Below the pieces are notes generated by a model. It was not told the DNA's origin. It made no database searches and saw nothing but the letters and a program-made list of their open reading frames with translations. 64,000 bases of DNA, taken from Chitinimonas sp036961565. Lineage in GTDB: Bacteria; Pseudomonadota; Gammaproteobacteria; Burkholderiales; Chitinimonadaceae. Shown in pieces: positions 42,992 to 50,254 of the stretch (within the stretch, counting starts at the first letter, position 1; every line of letters begins with the position of its first letter). Position numbers and translations under genes: made by a program. Location of the stretch: NCBI RefSeq assembly GCF_036961565.1, contig NZ_JBAMDD010000001.1:186001-250000 (forward strand), written 5' to 3'.

Positions 42992-44290
42992 CTATTCGGC
43001 CGACAGCAAGGACAGCGCATCGGCGACGTCGTCCTGGCTGATGCCATCACCCAATTGCACCGGTGCATCGGCCAGAGCCGCTGCACCGTGCTGCTTGAGC
43101 TTGCCTACCCACTGGCCGGCATCACGACCCTGCTCAAAGCCCTCGCTTTGCAGCAGCACCCGGCCATCGTGGGTAGTGAGCTTGAAGTAGAAGCGGCCGT
43201 CAGCTTCGCGATACTGCTTGAAGATGGGCAATTGCGGCTTGTTGCTATCGCTGGCGGCTACCGGCGCGGCGATGGCCTGGAAGCGACGCAGGCCCACTGC
43301 TTCACGCAGTTGTACCAGCAGTGGTGTGGCCAGGGCGCGGGCCTTGCGGGCACCTTCCTGCAACGCGGCCTCGATGCGCTCGGGGTTGGCCATCAGTTCG
43401 GCATAGTGGGCGCGCTTGGGGCCGATTTCGCGCTCTATCAGCTCAAACAGCTGTTGCTTGGCGTCGCCCCAGCCCAGGCCTTCGAGCAGCGCGGTGCGGA
43501 AGGCAGCGGTTTCTTCGCTGCTGGCAAAAGCCTGGTAGAGGGTAAACAGGTGGCTGTTGTCCGGGTCCTTGGCTTCACCGGGCAGGCGCGAATCGGTGAC
43601 GATGCGGGCTATGGCCTCCTTGAGGCCCTTGCTGCCACCCTCGAACAGCGGGATGGTGTTGTCGTAGCTCTTGGACATCTTGCGGCCATCCAGGCCGGGC
43701 AAGGTGGCAACCTGCTCCTCGACCACGGCCTGGGGCAGCACGAACAGCTCCTTGCCCTGGCCGAACAGGTGGTTGAAGCGCTGTCCGACATCCCGTGCCA
43801 TCTCGATATGCTGGACCTGATCGCGGCCTACCGGCACATGGGTGGCGTTGAACATCAGGATGTCGGCCGCCATCAGGATGGGGTAGCTGAACAGGCCCAT
43901 GGTCACGCCAGCGTCGGGCTCTTCACCAGCTGCTTCGTTGGCATCGGTCGAGGCTTTGTAAGCGTGGGCGCGATTCATCAGGCCCTTGGCCGTGACGCAG
44001 GTCAGCAGCCAGGTGAGCTCGGGTATCTCGGGTATATCGCTCTGGCGATAGAACACCACGCGCTCGGTATCGAGCCCGGCGGCCAGCCAGGTGGCGGCCA
44101 GCTCCAGGCGCGAGCGTTCGATGCGGCGTGGGTCGTCGCACTTGATCAGGGCGTGGTAGTCGGCCAGGAAAAAGAAGCTTTCGTTGCCAGCCACCAGGCT
44201 GGCGGCAATGGCCGGGCGTATGGCGCCGACATAGTTGCCCAGGTGGGGCGTGCCGGTGGTGGTGATACCGGTCAGTACGCGTTGTTTCAT
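42992..44290 (-). CDS. trpS: Tryptophanyl-tRNA synthetase with YegP-like C-terminal domain
   Basis: A 432-residue class I synthetase. The HIGH-type sequence is TPHLGNYVGA and the KMSKS loop is KMSKSYDNTIPLF. The catalytic core ends near residue 335. The last roughly 90 residues (FKQYREADGRFYFKLTTHDGRVLLQSEGF...) form an extra module like the YegP/DUF1508 domain, a form known in betaproteobacteria. Standard bacterial TrpRS is about 330-350 residues. Confidence 0.96.
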   Translation of the reverse strand: MKQRVLTGITTTGTPHLGNYVGAIRPAIAASLVAGNESFFFLADYHALIKCDDPRRIERSRLELAATWLAAGLDTERVVFYRQSDIPEIPELTWLLTCVTAKGLMNRAHAYKASTDANEAAGEEPDAGVTMGLFSYPILMAADILMFNATHVPVGRDQVQHIEMARDVGQRFNHLFGQGKELFVLPQAVVEEQVATLPGLDGRKMSKSYDNTIPLFEGGSKGLKEAIARIVTDSRLPGEAKDPDNSHLFTLYQAFASSEETAAFRTALLEGLGWGDAKQQLFELIEREIGPKRAHYAELMANPERIEAALQEGARKARALATPLLVQLREAVGLRRFQAIAAPVAASDSNKPQLPIFKQYREADGRFYFKLTTHDGRVLLQSEGFEQGRDAGQWVGKLKQHGAAALADAPVQLGDGISQDDVADALSLLSAE

Positions 44291-44408
44291 GGTGGGGATC
44301 CTCGGGCTGCTGTGCAGGCAGGAGTCTAGCGGGGATAAACGGCCAGGGATACCCGCAGGCAGGCAAAAGCGTTACGCAGCGCCCTTGCCTGGCCGTCACG
44401 GGTAGAGA

Positions 44409-45854
44409 TCAGCGCTTGTAGCGATCCAGTTTGATGCTGACCTTCTGGATGGCGGTGCCCTCGGCCTGCAGCTTCTCTACTGAGAGGGTGTGGCCTTCAA
44501 AGGTGTAGGGTTTGAAGCGTGCGGCGACCCGGGTGGCGGGCGTGGCGTAGTAGAGCGTGGCGGGCTGGTCCGCCAGGGCCTGGCTGGCCAGGTAGTTGAC
44601 CAGTGCGTGCTCCATGGCGTGAAAGCCGTTCTTCCAGTGATGTTGCCGCAGCTGTGGCCGGGCATTGCCGTCGGCCGATACACTGCCCCACACTTCGCCA
44701 CCTGGCGCTGCCACAAAATGCTTCAGCCACCACTGGCCTGCCGCCTGCCAGCGGCTGGGGTCGTCTCCCTCCTGTACGGCCAGTGTGGCGGCAGCCTGAT
44801 CCAGCTCGGCGTAGATCCACCAGCTCTTGTGCGGCACCACGCTGCCGTCCTGCCGCCATTTTTCGCCCCAGCTGCCGCTATCCTGCAGCCAGGCGGCATC
44901 CAGCGTCTTGCGCATGCCGTCGCGGGCCTGGCTGGCCAGTTCTGTGTCCTGATTCTGGCGGGCCGCCAGGTAGAGCATCCAGTAAGCTTTCACGGTGTGG
45001 CCAAAGTCGTTATGGCGGCCATCGGCGCTGTCGCTGTCCGGCAGGCCACGGGTGCCCCAGAAGCGGCCACGGTCGGCATCATGGAAGCGCTTGACCATGG
45101 CGCCAGACAACTTGCCGATATCCTCCTGCCAGCGGCGCTTCAGCGGCCCTTCAGGCAGGATGGGTGTGACCAGGATCAGATAGGCATTGAGCTGATCCAG
45201 CGTCGCAACCAGTTCCTCGCGCTGGGCGTCGCCATTGCCGCCATCCTTGGCCTGCCAGCGTATCAACCCGGTCTTGGGGTCCTGATAGGTAAAGATGTGC
45301 TGTTTGAGCTTGATCAGGTCGGACAGCACCAAGGGGTCGCGGGTGAGGTAGTACACCGCAGCCATGCCCAGGCCCGCGTACGACAGATCCTGCGCGTTGC
45401 GCATGCCTATGGCCGGCTGCGGCTTGCCATTCTCGAACCAGCTGGCTGCGCTGCCGGTGCGTTTGTCGAGTGCGCGCGCACGTAGGTCGGCCACCCCGGC
45501 CTGGGCCAGCTTGAGCAGCTTGATGTCGCCGGTCAGGTGGAAGCCCATGGCATAGGTGTAGATCTGGCGTGACTGCATGCGGACATAGTCGCGCTTGAGC
45601 TCGCTCTTGATCCAGTCTGGTGCTTGTGCAAGCTCGGGGCAGGGGGCTGCCGCCAGATAGGCGCTGCCGTCGTTGCAGCGAAAGGTGGGAAACCTGCCCA
45701 CTGGTTCGCCTTGTGCAGCGGCCTGGGTCCACCAGGGCAGCAGGTCTTCCTGGGCATGCTGGCGCCAGCGCTGACCGGCGTCTTCTTCGGCCTGGGCGCC
45801 TGCCACGGTGGCAAGGGCGAATAAGGCGGCGATAAAGGTGTTGCGTAGTGTCAT
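44409..45854 (-). CDS. Exported (alpha/alpha)6-barrel protein, N-acylglucosamine 2-epimerase-like
   Basis: A 481-residue protein with a signal peptide (residues 1-22, ending AQAEE). Repeated helix pairs with conserved aromatics and histidines (DFGHTVKAYWMLYLA, KSWWIYAELDQAAATL, HHWKNGFHAMEHALVNYL) resemble the AGE (N-acylglucosamine 2-epimerase / cellobiose epimerase) barrel. An exported location is unusual for that group and fits an unsaturated-glycoside-hydrolase-like or polysaccharide-modifying role equally well. Substrate unknown. Confidence 0.65.
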   Translation of the reverse strand: MTLRNTFIAALFALATVAGAQAEEDAGQRWRQHAQEDLLPWWTQAAAQGEPVGRFPTFRCNDGSAYLAAAPCPELAQAPDWIKSELKRDYVRMQSRQIYTYAMGFHLTGDIKLLKLAQAGVADLRARALDKRTGSAASWFENGKPQPAIGMRNAQDLSYAGLGMAAVYYLTRDPLVLSDLIKLKQHIFTYQDPKTGLIRWQAKDGGNGDAQREELVATLDQLNAYLILVTPILPEGPLKRRWQEDIGKLSGAMVKRFHDADRGRFWGTRGLPDSDSADGRHNDFGHTVKAYWMLYLAARQNQDTELASQARDGMRKTLDAAWLQDSGSWGEKWRQDGSVVPHKSWWIYAELDQAAATLAVQEGDDPSRWQAAGQWWLKHFVAAPGGEVWGSVSADGNARPQLRQHHWKNGFHAMEHALVNYLASQALADQPATLYYATPATRVAARFKPYTFEGHTLSVEKLQAEGTAIQKVSIKLDRYKR

Positions 45855-45928
45855 GGGCGATCCGACCCGAAGGGGTGTTAGGGGTTCCGCACAGTTGCGG
45901 CAAATCGGTTGGGCTGGTTGCAGGTGTA

Positions 45929-46789
45929 TCAGTGCGTCTGGCGCTTGGCCAGCCAGACACCGAGTACGATGACCACGGCGCCACTGACCTGCAGAGGCGA
46001 GATGGCCTCTGCAAACAGTAGCCAGGCGGCCAGTGTGGCAACCAGTGGCTGGAACATCAAGCCCAGGGCCGAGACGTGGGTGGGCAGATGGCCCAGGCCA
46101 TAGGCGATCAGGCTTTGTCCACCTACCTGGGTGATCAGTGCCAGCGCCACCAGTACCGACCAGGCATGCCAGCCGCTGGGCCAGATAGCCTCGCCCCGGA
46201 CCAGGGCGATGGCGAGCATGACCATGGCGCTGATGGCGCTGCTGATGGCCATCAAGCGCATGACGGGCATGTCCTGCCTGACCAGCTTGAGTACCAGCAG
46301 GTAGCCACAGTAAAACACCGCCGCCAAGGTGGCCAGCAGATCGCCCCGGAAACGGGCCGGGGCCAGGGCGAAGTTTTCACCAGTCAATAGCAGCACGCCG
46401 GCGAGGGTGACGATAAAACTCAGGCTGAAGCCGGGGGCGATAGGTTCTTTCCAGATCAACCAGCCTACCAGGGGCACGCAAAACACTGGAACGCAGTTGG
46501 TCAGCAAGGTGGCGTTGGCGACGGTGGTGATATGCAGCGACAGATGCCAGACCGTGAGATCAAGCGCAAAGAAGGCCCCAATGGCGAGCAGGGCCAAGCC
46601 ACGGCGACGGTTGATGGGTGGTGCAGGCGTAGACAGGCTGAGCAGCCATAGTACGGGCGCGGCCAGCAGCAGCCGCCAGAAACCGGTGGCAACCGGGCCG
46701 ATATCGGACAGCCGCACGAATATGCCGGCAAAGCCTATGCAGGCGGCACCAGCCAGCAGGGCGGGGAATGCAAAACGCGTGGATGACAT
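45929..46789 (-). CDS. EamA-family (DMT superfamily) transporter
   Basis: A 286-residue protein with ten predicted helices in two EamA halves (LLAGAACIGFAGIFVRLS and GDLLATLAAVFYCGYLLVLK). It belongs to the drug/metabolite transporter superfamily. The substrate is unknown. It is 74 bp upstream of the exported barrel protein and in the same direction. Confidence 0.88.
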   Translation of the reverse strand: MSSTRFAFPALLAGAACIGFAGIFVRLSDIGPVATGFWRLLLAAPVLWLLSLSTPAPPINRRRGLALLAIGAFFALDLTVWHLSLHITTVANATLLTNCVPVFCVPLVGWLIWKEPIAPGFSLSFIVTLAGVLLLTGENFALAPARFRGDLLATLAAVFYCGYLLVLKLVRQDMPVMRLMAISSAISAMVMLAIALVRGEAIWPSGWHAWSVLVALALITQVGGQSLIAYGLGHLPTHVSALGLMFQPLVATLAAWLLFAEAISPLQVSGAVVIVLGVWLAKRQTH

Positions 46790-46909
46790 CAGCGAGCGGC
46801 GGGGCAGAGTGAACCTGGGGACGATTCTAGCTGCAGCCGAGCCGGCATTTGTTCTATATTGCTGGCCGGCCCCTGACGGCCGCGTCTAGTTCAACACGGA
46901 GTGCTGCTG

Positions 46910-47695
46910 ATGCGACTCGCTGAAATCCATATCCATCCCCTCAAGTCATGCCGATCCAACCTGGTGTCGTCGGCCTTGGTAGAGGCCATGGGCCTGCAAC
47001 ATGACAGGCGCTGGATGCTGGTCAGCGACCGAGAGGGCTTTCTCACCGGTCGGCAGTATCCACGGATGGTACTGATTACGGCGAGCATGGATGCCAGCGG
47101 TGTAACCTTCGATGCGCCGGGCATGGATAGCCTGCGGGTGGAGATTGCTGACCTGCAGGAGCGGCAGGGCGTGACGGTGTGGCAAAGCGGAGAATTTGCC
47201 GCGCAGGTAGGTAGCGATGAGGCGGATTTCTGGTTCTCCGATTTTCTCGGCACCAACTGCAGGCTGGTCTATACCGGCGCGGACAGCACTCGCCGTACCC
47301 GCAAGGATCCAGAGGTGCCGGTCAGTTTTGCGGATGGTTATCCCGTACTGCTGATAGGCACGGCGTCTTTGGACGAGCTGAATGGCAGGCTGGTTCAGCC
47401 AGTCAGCATGCGGCATTTCCGCCCCAATCTGGTTGTGGAAACCAGTGTGCCGTTTATTGAAGATAGCTGGCAGCACATACGGATAGGCGACGTGGTGTTC
47501 GAGAACCTCAAACCCTGTTCACGCTGCCTGTTTACTACGGTAGACCCGGATACTGCCACGCCAGCGGCGGATCGCCAGCCGCTGGAAACCCTCAACAGCT
47601 ATCGCCGCACCGAGGATGGCACGATGTTCGGCATCAATCTGGTGGCACGCAGCCTGGGTAGATTGCAGTTGGGCGATGTGGTGGAGTTGGTCTAG
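46910..47695 (+). CDS. MOSC-domain protein (YcbX-like)
   Basis: A 261-residue protein with an N-terminal MOSC beta-barrel (AEIHIHPLKSC) and a C-terminal MOSC domain. The conserved cysteine is in KPCSRCLFTTVDP. MOSC proteins bind a molybdenum cofactor, and YcbX-type members reduce N-hydroxylated compounds. The ATG at 46910 has GGAG 8 nt upstream; a GTG at 46901 is also in frame. It is divergent from the EamA gene. Confidence 0.9.
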   Translation: MRLAEIHIHPLKSCRSNLVSSALVEAMGLQHDRRWMLVSDREGFLTGRQYPRMVLITASMDASGVTFDAPGMDSLRVEIADLQERQGVTVWQSGEFAAQVGSDEADFWFSDFLGTNCRLVYTGADSTRRTRKDPEVPVSFADGYPVLLIGTASLDELNGRLVQPVSMRHFRPNLVVETSVPFIEDSWQHIRIGDVVFENLKPCSRCLFTTVDPDTATPAADRQPLETLNSYRRTEDGTMFGINLVARSLGRLQLGDVVELV

Positions 47696-47706
47696 GCACC
47701 GCTGCC

Positions 47707-48002
47707 TAAGAGCCTGTTCAAAGTCTTTTCGCCGCGCGCCGGCCCGCTGGGCTGAGCTGGAAAAAGGCCAGGCACAAGGCGTGGTGCGCAGGCAATAACA
47801 AGTTATTGCCAAGCGCCACAACGCAGTGAATGGCCGTTTTCCAGATCAGCCCTATGGGTTCGCAGCCTTGCCGGCGAATGGCGGCGTTGCAAGCCGCTTA
47901 CGGTACCGATACCGGAACCGGTACCGCTGCGCGGCTTGCGCCTTGCCCTTCATCCGGCAAGGTTGCGAACGACGCGGCGAAAAGACTTTGAACAGGCTCT
48001 AA
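47707..48002. mobile_element. MITE-like element with perfect 28-bp terminal inverted repeats
   Basis: Positions 47709-47736 and 47973-48000 are exact 28-bp reverse complements. The sequence TAA is found on both sides (47707-47709 and 48000-48002), consistent with a 3-bp target duplication if the repeat begins GAGCCTGTTC. The interior has a second nested set of inverted repeats centred near 47914. These are 47858-47874 with 47954-47970, 47889-47897 with 47931-47939, and GGTACC at 47902 and 47920. It is about 290 bp, carries no transposase, and would need an autonomous IS in trans. The 3-bp TNA-type duplication resembles the IS5 superfamily, by inference. Confidence 0.8.
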
Positions 48003-48013
48003 GCCCTTCGGGC

Positions 48014-48112
48014 TTTGTTGTGCGAGTTCGGCCTCCTCGCCTACTGCCTGCCGTACCACCTGCTCTCACACGTGGAGCCAGAGCCGCTAGGCCGGGTTTT
48101 GTTAGCGGCGCT
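48014..48112. repeat. Copy of a dispersed intergenic repeat (copy C)
   Basis: This stretch matches the region at 4767-4862, sharing TGTTRTGCGAG at the left, AGCCAGARCCGC near the right and GGGTTTTGTT plus GGCGCT at the end. It lies directly beside the MITE, between the convergent MOSC and diguanylate cyclase genes. A short hairpin (AGCCC/GGGCT, 48002-48015) precedes it. No coding potential is seen. Confidence 0.45.
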
Positions 48113-48159
48113 CAATAGCGGCACGGCCGCTAGGCGATGATCTGCTGGCGCGGTCGGGC

Positions 48160-49764
48160 TCAGGCGTGGATTACCACGCGATCCCGCCCCGCGCGCTTGG
48201 CTTCATAGAGTGCCTCATCGGCATCTTTCACCAGGGCTTCGCCGCTGGGTATGGTGGGGAACTGCGACACGCCGCTGGAGAAGGTAGTGTTGAACCAGGT
48301 CTCGTTAAAGGGATGCTTGATCTGGCCGAAGTCGCGACGTATGCGATCCAGTATCTGGAAGGCCTGAGTGGCATTGGCGCCCGGCAGGGCGACCAGGAAC
48401 TCCTCACCACCGTAACGGCCGACGATATCGGTCTTGCGCAGGCGCTGTTTCAGCAACCACGCCAGGCTACGTATGATCTGGTCACCAACCGGGTGGCCGT
48501 AGCTATCGTTGACCTTCTTGAAGTGGTCGATATCTATCATCGCGACCGCTAGGGCCTCGTGCTCGTTGGCGGCGGCATTCACTGCCGCATCCAGTCGTTG
48601 TTTGGAGCTGGTATGGTTGAGCAGGCCGGTCAGGCTGTCGTGGAACATGGAGCGGCGCAGCAGTCGGTAGCGCTCTATCTTGCTCTTGACGATGGCGTTG
48701 AGTATGACCGGGTTGAACGGCTTGGTCAGGAAGTGGTCGCCGCCCAGGCGCAGGGCGTCGACCTGTAGGCCCACATCGGTCTCGCCCGACAGGTAGACGA
48801 TGGGTACCGACAGGAACTCCGGGTGCTGGCGTATGACGCGCGCGGCTTCCACGCCTGTGCAGCCGGGCATATACATGTCCATCAGGATCAAATCTGGCTG
48901 GTAGCGCTTGAGCGCATTCAGTACCTCGCGCGGCTGGGCAATGGCCTGGCTTTCTATGCCGTTTTCAGCCAGGGTGCGCTGTATCAGCTTGCTGGCAGTC
49001 AGCGAGTCCTCCACTACCAGCACACGGTAGGCTTCTTCCTCTTCGCTGGCGTGCAGCTCTATGATCTTGGCCATGATGGCCGGCAACGGTGTGCCACGGG
49101 CAAAGCAGAAGTCGCAACCGGCGCCCAGTGCCGCCTGCATGCTGCTGAAGTCGGCATCGATATTGAGCCCCAGCAGATTACTGGCGGCAAAGCGGGTGCG
49201 TAGTTTCTGCATGTGCTGGCTGGCGATGCCGATGGCGATGCCCGTCATGTCCAGCAGCAGGGTGGTCGGTTCATCCTCATTGGCCGGCAGCTTGGTCCAG
49301 TTGTATCCCTCGGCCTTGATGCCGAAATAGCCCAGTTGCGAGATCAGGTCACGCCAGGCGTCAAGGTCGTCGCCAATAAACCAGACCCGGCGGCCCGGCG
49401 AGAGATCGGCAGCGGGTTCGCTATCGTGACCGGCACGTCGGTCTTCTATGGGGCGGGTACTGTGCTCGATAAAACTGGCAGCCCGGGCGCACAGGCCCTC
49501 CACGCGGCTCTCCAACTCCTGCAACGCGCCATCGGCAATCGGATGGGTGTGCTCGTCACCAAACAAGGCCAGCGATTGCTGCTCGATATCGCGGGCAAAC
49601 TGATGCAGGCCGGACAAGCCCTTGGCATGCAGGAATTCGGCGAAGCTGGACAGAATGACAGCGAACTCGACGAACTGCTCGAAACGCGGGGTAGCCCGAT
49701 AGGCACCCCAAGTGGCGCGCATGGCTTCGTACTTCTTTTGCAGTTCGGCAGGGGGGCAGGACAT
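48160..49764 (-). CDS. Response-regulator diguanylate cyclase
   Basis: A 534-residue signalling protein. The N-terminal helical part (1 to about 120) is Hpt-like in character. A divergent receiver-like segment follows (about 125-245, VWFIGDDLDAWRDLI). Then comes a canonical receiver (about 256-370, VLVVEDSLTASKLIQ with the phospho-acceptor in LILMDMYMPG and the KPF motif). The C-terminal GGDEF domain has an active GGEEF signature and an RxxD inhibitory site (RKTD) five residues upstream. It should make c-di-GMP in a phosphorylation-dependent way. No partner kinase is in the window. Confidence 0.9.
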   Translation of the reverse strand: MSCPPAELQKKYEAMRATWGAYRATPRFEQFVEFAVILSSFAEFLHAKGLSGLHQFARDIEQQSLALFGDEHTHPIADGALQELESRVEGLCARAASFIEHSTRPIEDRRAGHDSEPAADLSPGRRVWFIGDDLDAWRDLISQLGYFGIKAEGYNWTKLPANEDEPTTLLLDMTGIAIGIASQHMQKLRTRFAASNLLGLNIDADFSSMQAALGAGCDFCFARGTPLPAIMAKIIELHASEEEEAYRVLVVEDSLTASKLIQRTLAENGIESQAIAQPREVLNALKRYQPDLILMDMYMPGCTGVEAARVIRQHPEFLSVPIVYLSGETDVGLQVDALRLGGDHFLTKPFNPVILNAIVKSKIERYRLLRRSMFHDSLTGLLNHTSSKQRLDAAVNAAANEHEALAVAMIDIDHFKKVNDSYGHPVGDQIIRSLAWLLKQRLRKTDIVGRYGGEEFLVALPGANATQAFQILDRIRRDFGQIKHPFNETWFNTTFSSGVSQFPTIPSGEALVKDADEALYEAKRAGRDRVVIHA

Positions 49765-50254
49765 GCTGAGGGTCGTTTGTGGGCTGTTGGATAAAGTCTA
49801 TTACATGCGGGGCGGCAAAAGCGAGGAAACCTTTGTGGAAATAAGGAGGCTGGCCGTTTGCGGGGTGTTTGGGTTGCTGTGTTTTTGTGTCGCTGGTTGA
49901 CAACAGTCTGCCGTGTTTGAGGCTTTTTTCCATCATATCCGGCGCTGTCCAGTATGACGCTCGTTATGATCGGTTCCGCGAGCGGCAGTAAACAGGTGTT
50001 GGCAGTTGTAAATAAATGTTGCCGCTCGGAGATTTCGGTAGCCAAGCGCTGGCGTTGTGGGAGATCCCTGCAGCTCTAGTCTTTAGCGGCGTGTCCTTCT
50101 GTGCACAAGCAGGGGAGTTGCGGCCTGACGATAAGCTACGTTGCCTGCGTAGTGTTGCAATGTGTCTATTACGTCTGAAGCGCAATCCCCTTGTCTGGAG
50201 TGCTGTCGCCCATTGGTTTGCCGGAGCGCCTAACATGATCGTAAGGGGAGTTCG
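49765..50254. other. Intergenic region upstream of the TonB-dependent receptor
   Basis: About 490 bp without a supported gene. A strong ribosome-binding site AAGGGGAG sits at about 50241-50248. A clear sigma-70 promoter was not identified by eye. The length suggests room for regulation of the receptor gene, or a small RNA. Confidence 0.5.
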
